Shown one piece after another: positions 24,596 through 33,459 of a stretch of 64,000 nt of DNA. Position 1 is the first letter of the stretch. Each line of letters starts with the position of its first letter. This DNA comes from Pseudomonas sp. RIT-562. Its GTDB lineage: Bacteria; Pseudomonadota; Gammaproteobacteria; Pseudomonadales; Pseudomonadaceae. The DNA lies in contig NZ_JAPJIV010000013.1 in the NCBI RefSeq assembly GCF_026241895.1, positions 1-64,000 on the forward strand. Reading direction: 5' to 3'. The translations under genes were made by a program, and so were the position numbers. Under the pieces are notes generated by a model, which made no database searches, had not been told where the DNA came from, and saw only the letters and a list, made by a program, of their open reading frames with translations.

Positions 24596-26647
24596 TTGAA
24601 GCTGGAACTCAAGAACAGCTTGTCGGTGAAGTTGCTCCGGGTCGTGCTCCTGTCGGCATTGATCGTCGGCGTGGTCTTGAGCTGCGCGCAGATCGTCTTC
24701 GATGCCTATAAAACACGCCAGGCCGTGGCCAATGATGCCGAGCGCATCCTCGACATGTTTCGCGACCCTTCGACCCAGGCCGTCTACAGCCTGGATCGCG
24801 AGATGGGCATGCAGGTCATCGAAGGCCTGTTTCAGGACGACGCCGTGCGCCAGGCTTCCATCGGGCATCCCAATGAGGCGATGTTGGCGCAGAAATCCCG
24901 GGACCTGCAGCATTCGGAAAGTCGCTGGCTGACCGACCTGATCCTCGGCAAGGAACGCACCTTCACCACACAACTGGTAGGTCGCGGCCCTTACAGCGAG
25001 TATTACGGCGACCTGAGCATTACCCTGGACACTGCCACCTATGGCCAGGGCTTCATTGTCAGCTCAGTGATCATCTTCATTTCCGGGGTCTTGCGAGCAC
25101 TGGCCATGGGCTTGGTGTTGTATCTGGTCTATCACTGGCTGCTGACCAAACCGTTGTCGCGGATCATTGAGCACCTGACCGAAATCAACCCGGATCGACC
25201 CAGCGAACACAAGATTCCGCAGCTCAAAGGGCACGAGAAGAACGAACTGGGGATCTGGATCAGCACCGCCAATCAGCTGCTCGAGTCCATCGAACGCAAC
25301 ACGCACCTGCGCCACGAGGCGGAAAACAGCCTGCTGCGCATGTCGCAGTACGATTTTCTGACGGGGCTGCCGAACCGCCAGCAACTGCAACATCAACTGG
25401 ACAAGATCCTCGTGGACGCCGGCAAGCTGCAACGCCGGGTTGCGGTGCTGTGTGTTGGCCTCGATGACTTCAAAGGCATCAACGAACAGTTCAGTTATCA
25501 GACCGGCGACCAGCTGTTGCTGGCCCTGGCTGATCGTCTGCGCGCGCACAGTGGGCGACTCGGCGCGCTGGCTCGTCTGGGCGGCGACCAGTTCGCCCTG
25601 GTCCAGGCCGATATCGAACAACCCTATGAGGCGGCCGAACTGGCCCAGAGCATTCTCGACGACCTCGAAGCGGCGTTTGCCCTCGACCATCAGGAAATCC
25701 GCCTGCGCGCCACCATCGGTATCACCCTGTTTCCCGAGGATGGCGACAGCACTGAAAAGCTGCTGCAAAAAGCCGAGCAGACCATGACATTGGCCAAGAC
25801 CCGCTCGCGCAATCGCTACCAGTTCTACATTGCCAGCGTCGACACCGAGATGCGGCGCCGCCGCGAGCTGGAAAAAGACCTGCGCGAAGCCCTGGCCCGC
25901 GACCAGTTCTACCTGGTTTACCAACCTCAGATCAGCTACCGGGAAAACCGCGTGGTGGGGGTGGAAGCGCTGATTCGCTGGCAGCACCCCGAGCACGGCC
26001 TGGTCCCGCCAGACCTGTTTATCCCGCTGGCCGAACAGAACGGCACCATCATCGCTATCGGCGAGTGGGTGCTGGATCAGTCCTGCAAGCAGCTGCGCGA
26101 CTGGCACGACCAGGGTTTCACCGACCTGCGCATGGCGGTGAATCTGTCCACGGTGCAGTTGCACCACGCCGAGCTGCCGAGGGTGGTCAACAACCTGCTG
26201 CAGATGTACCGCCTGCCACCGCGCAGCCTGGAACTGGAAGTGACCGAAACCGGCCTGATGGAAGACATCAGTACGGCCGCCCAACACCTGTTGAGCCTGC
26301 GTCGCTCCGGCGCGCTGATTGCCATCGACGACTTCGGCACCGGGTATTCCTCGCTCAGTTACCTGAAAAGCCTGCCGCTGGACAAGATCAAGATCGACAA
26401 GAGCTTCGTCCAGGACCTGCTGGACGATGACGACGATGCAACGATCGTTCGGGCGATCATCCAGCTGGGCAAGAGCCTGGGCATGCAGGTGATTGCCGAA
26501 GGCGTGGAAACCGCCGAGCAGGAGGCCTACATCATTTCCGAGGGTTGCCATGAGGGGCAGGGTTATTTCTACAGCAAACCGTTGCCGGCACGGGAGTTGA
26601 GCGCTTACCTCAAGCAGGCGCAGCGCAGCAATGCGGCGATCCTGTAG
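24596..26647 (+). CDS. bifA: Membrane c-di-GMP phosphodiesterase BifA (GGDQF-EAL)
   Basis: A 683-residue inner-membrane enzyme that hydrolyses c-di-GMP and so lowers biofilm formation and raises motility. Two membrane helices (about residues 10-30 and 155-185) bracket a periplasmic sensor segment. A HAMP-like linker follows, then a GGDEF domain whose signature is degenerate (GGDQF, about residue 328) and an EAL domain with intact GVEALIRW, LEVTETGLMED, AIDDFGTGYSSL and KIDKSFV. GGDQF plus position after sodB match BifA of P. aeruginosa. The start codon is TTG at 24596, 8 bases after AAGGA. In BifA the degenerate domain is regulatory, not synthetic. Confidence 0.93.
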   Translation: MKLELKNSLSVKLLRVVLLSALIVGVVLSCAQIVFDAYKTRQAVANDAERILDMFRDPSTQAVYSLDREMGMQVIEGLFQDDAVRQASIGHPNEAMLAQKSRDLQHSESRWLTDLILGKERTFTTQLVGRGPYSEYYGDLSITLDTATYGQGFIVSSVIIFISGVLRALAMGLVLYLVYHWLLTKPLSRIIEHLTEINPDRPSEHKIPQLKGHEKNELGIWISTANQLLESIERNTHLRHEAENSLLRMSQYDFLTGLPNRQQLQHQLDKILVDAGKLQRRVAVLCVGLDDFKGINEQFSYQTGDQLLLALADRLRAHSGRLGALARLGGDQFALVQADIEQPYEAAELAQSILDDLEAAFALDHQEIRLRATIGITLFPEDGDSTEKLLQKAEQTMTLAKTRSRNRYQFYIASVDTEMRRRRELEKDLREALARDQFYLVYQPQISYRENRVVGVEALIRWQHPEHGLVPPDLFIPLAEQNGTIIAIGEWVLDQSCKQLRDWHDQGFTDLRMAVNLSTVQLHHAELPRVVNNLLQMYRLPPRSLELEVTETGLMEDISTAAQHLLSLRRSGALIAIDDFGTGYSSLSYLKSLPLDKIKIDKSFVQDLLDDDDDATIVRAIIQLGKSLGMQVIAEGVETAEQEAYIISEGCHEGQGYFYSKPLPARELSAYLKQAQRSNAAIL

Positions 26648-26680
26648 GTGGGTGAATAAGAAATATTTACAGCTACAACC

Positions 26681-26718
26681 CTTTACACATAATGCGAAAG
26701 ATTTGCATTATGTCGCAG
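26681..26718 (+). promoter_or_regulatory. Fur-like inverted repeat upstream of the imelysin operon
   Basis: CATAATGC (26688-26695) and GCATTATG (26705-26712) are perfect 8-base reverse complements 9 bases apart. The core TGCGAAAGATTTGCA fits the 7-1-7 Fur pattern TGATAAT-N-ATTATCA at 10 of 14 positions. It sits 60-80 bases before the first gene of an iron-linked operon. Inferred. Confidence 0.6.
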
Positions 26719-26771
26719 TTTTGCGCGCTTGCCGCGCCATACCACCCCCTTCTCGAAGCAGGATGTTCGCC

Positions 26772-28121
26772 ATGATTCGTATGCCTCTGGCTACCGCCAG
26801 TCTGTTGGCCATCGCTATTTCCCTCGCCGGTTGTGGCGAAGGCAAAGACAAAGCTGCCGCTCCAGCGCCTACTCCAGCGGCCACCACTACGGCCCCGGCC
26901 GCTGCGCCAGCGCCTGCTGCTGCCGGTAAAGTCGACGAAGCCGCCGCCAAAGCCGTTGTCGCGCATTACGCCGACATCGTCTTCGCCGTGTACAGCGATG
27001 CCGAATCCACCGCGAAAACCCTGCAGACTGCCGTCGACGCCTTCCTCGCCAAGCCGAACGCCGACACCCTGAAAGCGGCGAAAGCGGCCTGGGTCGCTGC
27101 GCGCGTTCCGTACCTGCAGAGCGAAGTATTCCGCTTCGGCAACACCATCATCGACGACTGGGAAGGTCAGGTGAACGCCTGGCCGCTCGACGAAGGCCTG
27201 ATCGACTATGTCGACAAGTCCTACGAGCACGCACTGGGCAACCCGGGCGCGACCGCCAACATCATCGCCAACACTGAAGTTCAGGTCGGCGAAGACAAGA
27301 TCGACGTGAAGGACATCACCCCGGAAAAACTCGCCAGCCTGAACGAGCTGGGCGGTTCCGAAGCTAACGTCGCGACCGGCTACCACGCCATCGAATTCCT
27401 GCTGTGGGGCCAGGACCTGAACGGCACCGGCCCTGGCGCTGGCAACCGTCCGGCCTCCGACTACCTGGAAGGCACGGGTGCAACTGGCGGCCACAACGAG
27501 CGTCGTCGTGCTTACCTCAAGTCCGTGACCCAGCTGCTGGTCAGCGACCTGGAAGAAATGGTCGGCAACTGGAAGCCGAACGTGGCCGACAACTATCGTG
27601 CGACCCTGGAAGCCGAACCGGCTGAAACCGGCCTGCGCAAAATGCTGTTCGGCATGGGTTCCCTGTCCCTGGGCGAACTGGCGGGCGAGCGGATGAAGGT
27701 TTCCCTGGAAGCCAACTCCCCTGAAGACGAACACGACTGCTTCAGCGATAACACCCACAACTCGCAGTTCTACGATGCCAAGGGCATTCGTAACGTGTAC
27801 CTGGGCGAATACACCCGCGTCGACGGCACCAAGATGACCGGCGCCAGCCTTTCGTCCCTGGTGGCCAAGGCTGATCCGGCTGCTGACAGCGCGCTGAAAG
27901 CCGACCTGGAAGCCACCGAAGCGAAAATGCAGGTCATCGTTGACCACGCCAACAAGGGTGAGCACTACGACCAATTGATCGCGGCAGGCAACACCGCCGG
28001 TAACCAGATCGTCCGCGACGCTATCGCATCCCTGGTCAAGCAGACCGGTTCGATCGAAGCAGCCGCTGGCAAACTGGGCATCAGCGACCTGAACCCGGAC
28101 AACGCTGATCACGAGTTCTGA
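26772..28121 (+). CDS. Imelysin-family lipoprotein (IcmP-like, iron-regulated)
   Basis: A 449-residue lipoprotein: signal peptide with lipobox ISLAGC (Cys near residue 20), a low-complexity Ala/Pro linker (about residues 27-52), then an imelysin peptidase-like domain. GxHxxE-like GYHAIEFLLWGQDLNG (about residues 203-218) is the family signature. Imelysins (PF09375) are periplasmic iron- or heme-linked proteins such as EfeO/EfeM and IrpA; the P. aeruginosa counterpart has been called an insulin-cleaving metalloproteinase. The ATG at 26772 is 8 bases after AGGA. It opens a four-gene unit: imelysin, di-heme oxidoreductase, second imelysin, DUF1513; a terminator follows this first gene, so it may be expressed more strongly than the rest. 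Confidence 0.9.
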   Translation: MIRMPLATASLLAIAISLAGCGEGKDKAAAPAPTPAATTTAPAAAPAPAAAGKVDEAAAKAVVAHYADIVFAVYSDAESTAKTLQTAVDAFLAKPNADTLKAAKAAWVAARVPYLQSEVFRFGNTIIDDWEGQVNAWPLDEGLIDYVDKSYEHALGNPGATANIIANTEVQVGEDKIDVKDITPEKLASLNELGGSEANVATGYHAIEFLLWGQDLNGTGPGAGNRPASDYLEGTGATGGHNERRRAYLKSVTQLLVSDLEEMVGNWKPNVADNYRATLEAEPAETGLRKMLFGMGSLSLGELAGERMKVSLEANSPEDEHDCFSDNTHNSQFYDAKGIRNVYLGEYTRVDGTKMTGASLSSLVAKADPAADSALKADLEATEAKMQVIVDHANKGEHYDQLIAAGNTAGNQIVRDAIASLVKQTGSIEAAAGKLGISDLNPDNADHEF

Positions 28122-28137
28122 TCAACGCTGGCTGAAA

Positions 28138-28165
28138 AAAAAGGCGACCTTTGGGTCGCCTTTTT
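28138..28165 (+). terminator. Terminator after the first imelysin gene
   Basis: AAAAAGGCGACC, loop TTTG, GGTCGCCTTTTT: strong and canonical, 16 bases after the stop. It separates the first imelysin gene from the following three. Confidence 0.92.
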
Positions 28166-28204
28166 CATGCCCACGAATCGCTGATCATGCTGGTGCCCTG
28201 CCCC

Positions 28205-28355
28205 TGTGGGAGCAAAGCTTGCTCGCGATGCAGGCAACTCGGTGGTTCGCCTGGACCGCGTCATCGTTTATCGCGAGCAAGCTTTGCTCCCACAAGGGTG
28301 CTCCCACCAGATGGACTGCCCCCACAAGGGTGCTCCCACAAGCTTTGCTCCCACA
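28205..28355. repeat. REPIN-like element with extra degenerate REP arms
   Basis: TGTGGGAGCAAAGCTTGCTC... (28205-28229) pairs with its reverse complement (28270-28294). After it come three more CTCCCAC-ended units in the same orientation: AGGGTGCTCCCACC, a degenerate CCCCCACA and AGGGTGCTCCCACA followed by AGCTTTGCTCCCACA ending near 28355. Unlike the others this is a serial accretion rather than a simple pair. Confidence 0.82.
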
Positions 28356-28460
28356 GATGAAAATATGTCCCACATCAACCAAACGATAATTCCTCTTATT
28401 CAATCTTCACCGCCCTGTTAGACTTTGCGCCCGTGTTTTGCTCGTTCTGCAGGATGTCTG

Positions 28461-29888
28461 ATGCCCTCGCTGCTTCTTCGCTTGTCCGCACTATTGCTGG
28501 CCCTGGGCCTGAGTGCCTGCGATGACGCCCCGCGTTTTACCCAGGCCGAACCTGGAGAAGCTCGGTCCGGTGGCAGCGCGACGGTGCGCAAGACTGATCA
28601 GAATGCGTTTTCCCTGCCGTCCGCCAATCTTGCGCCCTCACGGCGCGTGGACTTCAGTGTCGGCAACAGCTTCTTCCGTAACCCCTGGGTGATCGCCCCG
28701 TCGACCACCACCGCACGGGATGGCCTGGGCCCCTTGTTCAACACCAACGCCTGCCAGAACTGTCACATCAAGGACGGTCGCGGTCACCCGCCCACCCCTG
28801 ATGCGGCCAATGCCGTGTCCATGCTGGTACGGCTGTCGATTCCCGATGCGCCGGGCTATGCCAAGGTCATCGAGCACCTCGGCGTAGTTCCGGAACCGGT
28901 CTACGGCGGCCAGTTCCAGGACATGTCAGTACCCGGCGTGGTCCCCGAAGGCAAGGTGCGAGTCGATTACACGCCAGTGCCCGTGCGCTTCAAGGACGGC
29001 ACCGAGATCGAGCTGCGCAAACCGAGCCTGCAGATCAGTCAGCTCGGCTACGGCCCGATGCACCCCGACACGCGCTTCTCGGCGCGGGTCGCGCCGCCAA
29101 TGATCGGCCTGGGCCTGCTGGAAGCCATTCCGGACTCCGCGATCCTGGCCAACGCCGAGGCACAGGCCAAGGACAATCGGGGTATCAGCGGGCGGCCGAA
29201 TCGGGTCTGGGACGATGCGCAACAGAAAGCCGTGCTGGGTCGCTTTGGCTGGAAAGCCGGGCAACCCAACCTCAATCAGCAAAACGTCCACGCGTTTTCC
29301 GCAGACATGGGCCTGACGACCAGCCTCAGGCCGATTGACGACTGCACCGACGCCCAAACCGCGTGCAAGCAGGCGCCCAATGGCAATGGCGCCAATGGCG
29401 AACCCGAAGTCAGCGACAACATCCTGCGCCTGGTGCTGTTCTACAGCCGCAACCTGGCCGTTCCCGCCCGGCGTGATGTCAACGCGCCCGAGGTGCTGGC
29501 GGGCAAGAGCCTGTTTTTTCAGGCCGGATGCCAGTCTTGCCATACGCCGAAATACACCACTGCAACGACTGCTGCAGAACCTGAACTGGCCAATCAGGTG
29601 ATCCGCCCCTACAGCGATCTGCTGCTGCATGACATGGGCGAAGGTCTTGCCGACAACCGCACCGAGTTCCAGGCCAGTGGCCGTGAATGGCGCACTGCGC
29701 CGCTGTGGGGCATTGGCCTCACTCAGGCAGTCAGTGGCCATACCCAGTTCCTGCATGACGGCCGCGCCCGCAACCTGCTCGAAGCCGTGCTCTGGCATGG
29801 CGGTGAAGCGCAAGCGGCGCAGCAACAGGTTTTGTCTTTCAATGCCGAGCAGCGCGCTGCGTTGCTGGCGTTTTTGAATTCCCTTTAA
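28461..29888 (+). CDS. Di-heme oxidoreductase-like lipoprotein (DUF1111/DHOR)
   Basis: A 475-residue lipoprotein: signal with lipobox LGLSAC (Cys about residue 16), then a periplasmic body carrying two c-type heme sites, NACQNCH (about residues 95-101) and AGCQSCH (about residues 356-362). This is the DHOR / putative peroxidase family that travels with imelysins. It is probably an electron-transfer or iron-oxidising partner in periplasmic iron handling. The ATG at 28461 is six bases after AGGA. It is followed 27 bases later by a second imelysin gene in the same direction, forming a tight unit. Confidence 0.9.
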   Translation: MPSLLLRLSALLLALGLSACDDAPRFTQAEPGEARSGGSATVRKTDQNAFSLPSANLAPSRRVDFSVGNSFFRNPWVIAPSTTTARDGLGPLFNTNACQNCHIKDGRGHPPTPDAANAVSMLVRLSIPDAPGYAKVIEHLGVVPEPVYGGQFQDMSVPGVVPEGKVRVDYTPVPVRFKDGTEIELRKPSLQISQLGYGPMHPDTRFSARVAPPMIGLGLLEAIPDSAILANAEAQAKDNRGISGRPNRVWDDAQQKAVLGRFGWKAGQPNLNQQNVHAFSADMGLTTSLRPIDDCTDAQTACKQAPNGNGANGEPEVSDNILRLVLFYSRNLAVPARRDVNAPEVLAGKSLFFQAGCQSCHTPKYTTATTAAEPELANQVIRPYSDLLLHDMGEGLADNRTEFQASGREWRTAPLWGIGLTQAVSGHTQFLHDGRARNLLEAVLWHGGEAQAAQQQVLSFNAEQRAALLAFLNSL

Positions 29889-29915
29889 TAAGCGTTCACT
29901 CAGCGGGAGCCTTAC

Positions 29916-30980
29916 ATGTTCCGTCCCAAATTGTTGTTCACCAGCCTTGCCGCCCTCGCCCTGGGCGCCTGCTCTCCGCAGGACCCGCAAGCCGTCACGT
30001 CCGCAGCAATCGCCAAGTCGGTGATCTTGCCGACGTACACCCGCTGGGTGGAAGCCGATCGCCAACTGGCGGTCAGTGCACTCGCCTATTGCGAAGGCAA
30101 GGAAGACCTCGACACCGCACGCAAGGACTTCCTGCACGCGCAGAAAGCCTGGGCCGAGTTGCAGCCGCTGCTGATCGGTCCGCTGGCCGAAGGCAACCGT
30201 GCCTGGTCGGTGCAGTTCTGGCCGGACAAGAAAAACCTGGTCGGCCGTCAGGTCGAACAACTGGTTACCGCGCAGCCGCAGATCGACGCGGCCGCCCTGG
30301 CCAAGTCGAGTGTTGTGGTGCAAGGCCTGTCGGCCTACGAATACATCCTGTTCGACAGCAAGCCTGACGTCGCCAACGATGCGCAAAAAGCCAAATACTG
30401 CCCGCTGCTCAAGGCCATCGGCGAGCACCAGAAACTGCTGGCCGAAGACATTCTCAAAAGCTGGAACAACACCGACGGCATGCTCGCGCAGATGAGCAAG
30501 TTCCCGAACCAGCGCTACGCCGATTCCCATGAGGCCATCGCCGATTTGCTGCGGGTGCAAGTCACCGCACTCGACAGCCTGAAGAAGAAGCTCGGCACGC
30601 CGATGGGCCGCCAGAGCAAAGGTGTGCCGCAACCCTTCCAGGCCGATGCCTGGCGCAGCCAGTCTTCCCTGAGCGGCCTGGAAGCCAGCCTTGCCGCCGC
30701 CAAGACCGTCTGGGAAGGAGTCGACAACAAGGGCCTGCGCGGCCTGTTGCCGAGCGAGCAGAAACCCCTGGCCGACAAGATCGACGCCGCTTACGCTGCG
30801 TCCCTGAAACTGTTCGCCAGCAATCAGCGCTCGCTGGCCGAAATGCTCGGCGATGATGCGGGTCGCCAGCAACTCAACGATATCTACGACAGCCTCAACG
30901 TCGTCCATCGCCTGCACGAAGGCGAGTTGGCCAAGGCGCTGGGCATCCAACTGGGCTTCAACGCCAACGACGGTGACTGA
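29916..30980 (+). CDS. Imelysin-family lipoprotein, second copy
   Basis: A 354-residue lipoprotein with signal MFRPKLLFTSLAALALGAC and lipobox ALGAC (Cys residue 19). The body is an imelysin domain: YTRWVEADRQLAVSALAYC (about residues 40-58) and VVQGLSAYEYILFDSK (about residues 131-146) with the family GLxAxEyiLFD pattern. It differs from the first copy in lacking the Ala/Pro linker. GGGAG precedes the ATG. Its TGA overlaps the ATG of the DUF1513 gene, so these are coupled. Confidence 0.9.
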   Translation: MFRPKLLFTSLAALALGACSPQDPQAVTSAAIAKSVILPTYTRWVEADRQLAVSALAYCEGKEDLDTARKDFLHAQKAWAELQPLLIGPLAEGNRAWSVQFWPDKKNLVGRQVEQLVTAQPQIDAAALAKSSVVVQGLSAYEYILFDSKPDVANDAQKAKYCPLLKAIGEHQKLLAEDILKSWNNTDGMLAQMSKFPNQRYADSHEAIADLLRVQVTALDSLKKKLGTPMGRQSKGVPQPFQADAWRSQSSLSGLEASLAAAKTVWEGVDNKGLRGLLPSEQKPLADKIDAAYAASLKLFASNQRSLAEMLGDDAGRQQLNDIYDSLNVVHRLHEGELAKALGIQLGFNANDGD

Positions 30981-32095
30981 TGAGGGCGACTGCCATGCTG
31001 CGACGTCAGGCTCTGACTTTAGGTAGCTTGCTGCTGGGAGCAGTGACTCTGGGCGGCTGGACGCTGTTCAAACAAAAGGACAAGAGCCCGCTGCTGCTCT
31101 CGGCGCGGGACGACACCGATGGCAAGCACTATGCGGTCGGTTATCGCCTGGACGGCACGCAGGTATTCGCCACGCAGGTTAATCAGCGCTGTCATGACAT
31201 CATCAATCATCCGACAGAGCCGATGGCCTTATTCGTGGCTCGCCGTCCTGGCACCGAGAGCTACCTGATCGATCTGCGCGACGGCACGCTGCTGCAAACG
31301 GTCAGCTCGCTGCCAAACCGGCACTTCTATGGCCACGCGGTGATCCACAGCAGCGGTGACTGGTTGTACGCGACCGAAAACGATACCTCCGATCCAGGTC
31401 GAGGCCTGCTCGGGGTGTACCGGTTCGAGGGGCAGCGCCTGGTGCACAGCGGCGAGATCTCCACCCATGGCATTGGTCCGCACCAGGTCTCCTGGATGCC
31501 AGACGGCGAGACCCTGGTGGTGGCCAACGGGGGCATTCGCACCGAAGCCGAGAGTCGGGTCGAGATGAACCTGCATGCCATGGAGCCGAGCCTGGTACTG
31601 ATGCAACGGGACGGTACCCTGCTGAGCAAGGAAACCCTCGCCCAGCAGATGAACAGCGTGCGCCACCTGGGCATCGCCAGCGACGGCACCATCGTCGCCG
31701 GCCAGCAATTCATGGGGCCGTCCAATGAGTCATCGGAGTTGCTGGCGATCAAGCGCCCCGGCCAGCCTTTCGTGGCATTCCCGGTGCCTGAGCATCAGTT
31801 GCAGGCGATGGGTCACTACACCGCCAGCGTCGCGGTGCACAGTGACTTGCGCCTGGTGGCGCTGACGGCACCACGGGGCAACCGCTTTTTCATCTGGGAC
31901 CTGGACAGCGGCGAAGTGCGCCTGGATGCGCCGCTTCCGGACTGCGCCGGGGTCGGCGCGGTGGCTGATGGTTTTGTCGTGACCTCGGGTCAGGGTCGTT
32001 GCCGGTACTACGATTGCCGTCAGGCAGACCTGCTGGCAAAACCCTTGGAACTGCCTGCAGGGCTCTGGGATAACCATCTGCACCTGATGACGTGA
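30980..32095 (+). CDS. DUF1513 beta-propeller-like exported protein
   Basis: A 371-residue protein of family DUF1513 with an N-terminal RRQALTLGSLLLGAVTLGG signal (Tat-like, with a pair of arginines). The body has repeated strands such as HYAVGYRLDGTQVFATQV, LIDLRDGTLLQTVSS, RGLLGVYRFEGQRLVHSGE and PGQPFVAFPVPEHQL, consistent with a WD-type propeller. The ATG overlaps the stop of the imelysin gene; an in-frame ATG five codons later could be used. Always found with imelysins; its role is probably in the same iron/heme system. The exact role is unknown. Confidence 0.87.
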   Translation: MRATAMLRRQALTLGSLLLGAVTLGGWTLFKQKDKSPLLLSARDDTDGKHYAVGYRLDGTQVFATQVNQRCHDIINHPTEPMALFVARRPGTESYLIDLRDGTLLQTVSSLPNRHFYGHAVIHSSGDWLYATENDTSDPGRGLLGVYRFEGQRLVHSGEISTHGIGPHQVSWMPDGETLVVANGGIRTEAESRVEMNLHAMEPSLVLMQRDGTLLSKETLAQQMNSVRHLGIASDGTIVAGQQFMGPSNESSELLAIKRPGQPFVAFPVPEHQLQAMGHYTASVAVHSDLRLVALTAPRGNRFFIWDLDSGEVRLDAPLPDCAGVGAVADGFVVTSGQGRCRYYDCRQADLLAKPLELPAGLWDNHLHLMT

Positions 32096-32104
32096 TTAAC
32101 GCCG

Positions 32105-32181
32105 AAAAGATCGCAGCCTTCGGCAGCTCCTACATTGGAATGCACACACCCTGTAGGAGCTGCCGAAGGCTGCGATCTTTT
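32105..32181. repeat. Inverted repeat (AAAAGATCGCAGCCTTCGGC family), may terminate the imelysin operon
   Basis: Perfect 30-bp arms (32105-32134 and 32152-32181) with an 18-base spacer, ending in TTTT so that it may double as a terminator. Same element at 41314-41390. The family differs in sequence from the GTGGGAGCGGGC class. Confidence 0.9.
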
Positions 32182-32297
32182 CAGGCCAACGCCGTTCGAA
32201 AGCCTTACCCCTGTAAGTTCTATCAGTTGGAATCCCCCCGCCACTCGGAGTAATGTGCCGGTCTGTATGCCCTGATTTTCTCCAAGGAAGTGGAAAT

Positions 32298-33446
32298 ATG
32301 CTGCGCCGTCGCATGCTGATCATGTTGGGTGTTGTACTGCTGATCGTGCTGGTCCTGGCTGCTTACAAGGCCTTCTCCATCTACACGATGATCCAAGGCT
32401 TTTCTGCGCCAAAACCGCCGACCAGTGTCGCCGTGGCCACCGCCACCGAGCAGCCCTGGCAAGCCCGCCTGCCTACCGTTGGCACTCTCAAGGCGCTGCA
32501 GGGTGTTGACCTGAGCCTGGAGATTGCGGGCACCGTCACTGAGGTGCAGTTCGAGTCCGGACAGAAGGTCAAGGCTGGCCAGCCGATCGTGCAACTCGAC
32601 AGCGACGTCGAAAGCGCACTGCTGGAAACTGCCCAGGCCGACCTCGGGCTGGCCCAGGTGGACTACAACCGTGGCAGCCAGCTGGTGGGCAGCCAGGCCA
32701 TCTCCAAAGGCGAGTTCGACAGGCTCTCTGCCGTGTTCAAGAAGAACAAGGCCACGGTCAATCAGCTCAAGGCTTCACTCGCGAAAAAACGCATTCTCGC
32801 GCCCTTCAGCGGCACCATCGGCATCCGCCAGGTGGACGTTGGCGACTACGTGGCCAGTGGCACGGTGATCGCTACTTTGCAGGACCTCAGCAGCCTGTAC
32901 GTCGACTTTTTCCTGCCCGAGCAATCGGTGCCGAAAATCGCCGTGGGCCAGGCGGTGCAGGTAGTCGTATCTGCCTACCCGACGCAAACGTTCCCCGGCA
33001 CCATCAGCGCGATCAATCCGAAAGTCGAGAACACCACCCGCAACGTGCAGGTGCGCGCCACCCTGGCCAATCCCGAGGGCAAGTTGCTGCCGGGGATGTT
33101 CGCCAGCCTGCAGGTTCTGTTGCCCAACCCGCAGCCGCGCATTGTCGTGCCTGAGAGTGCAATCACTTACACGCTCTACGGCAACTCGCTGTACGTCGTG
33201 GCGCAGAAAAAGGCCGAAGACGGCAGCGTGGAAAAAGATGACAAGGATCAGCCGATCCTGATCGCCGAGCGGCGTTTCATCGAAACCGGCGAGCGCCGGG
33301 ACGGGCTGGTGATGATCACCAAAGGTGTGCAGAACGGCGAGAAAGTGGTCACCGCCGGCCAGATCAAACTGGACAACGGCGCACCCATTGCCATCAGCGA
33401 CGACAAGACTTTAGCCGAGCAGAACAGCCCGCCGCGCGCGGACTGA
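32298..33446 (+). CDS. RND efflux membrane-fusion protein (MexV-like)
   Basis: A 382-residue periplasmic adaptor with an N-terminal membrane anchor (RRRMLIMLGVVLLIVLVLAA, residues about 3-22), then a barrel-sandwich/lipoyl domain (GVDLSLEIAGTVTEVQFESG, about residues 70-89), a short coiled-coil hairpin and a beta-barrel domain (ILAPFSGTIGIRQVDVGDYV). It links the RND pump to an outer-membrane channel. The ATG at 32298 follows AAGGAAGTGGA; the extension upstream overlaps REP sequence. The pump gene follows after 13 bases. Order and identity match mexVW in P. aeruginosa. Confidence 0.9.
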   Translation: MLRRRMLIMLGVVLLIVLVLAAYKAFSIYTMIQGFSAPKPPTSVAVATATEQPWQARLPTVGTLKALQGVDLSLEIAGTVTEVQFESGQKVKAGQPIVQLDSDVESALLETAQADLGLAQVDYNRGSQLVGSQAISKGEFDRLSAVFKKNKATVNQLKASLAKKRILAPFSGTIGIRQVDVGDYVASGTVIATLQDLSSLYVDFFLPEQSVPKIAVGQAVQVVVSAYPTQTFPGTISAINPKVENTTRNVQVRATLANPEGKLLPGMFASLQVLLPNPQPRIVVPESAITYTLYGNSLYVVAQKKAEDGSVEKDDKDQPILIAERRFIETGERRDGLVMITKGVQNGEKVVTAGQIKLDNGAPIAISDDKTLAEQNSPPRAD

Positions 33447-33459
33447 TCAAGGAACCCCC

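Larger units (their letters stand above)
28122..28460. other. 339-base spacer filled by terminator and REP debris
   Basis: No gene. After the terminator (28138-28165) it holds a REPIN-like element and a run of partial REP arms up to about 28355 (see the repeat entry), then an A/T-rich stretch (28356-28430) that probably holds the promoter of the di-heme gene. Confidence 0.75.

Noticed and set aside
24596..26551. Open frames opposite bifA, including a 495-residue one at 25064-26551
   Set aside because: Antisense shadows; bifA motifs are clear on the plus strand.
28205..28355. Repeated CTCCCACA units considered as a CRISPR array
   Set aside because: Spacers are too short and irregular, repeats invert, and no cas genes are present; they are REP arms.
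28926..30950. 674-residue open frame opposite the di-heme and imelysin genes
   Set aside because: Antisense frame with no motifs, while the plus strand encodes two lipoproteins with lipoboxes and heme sites.
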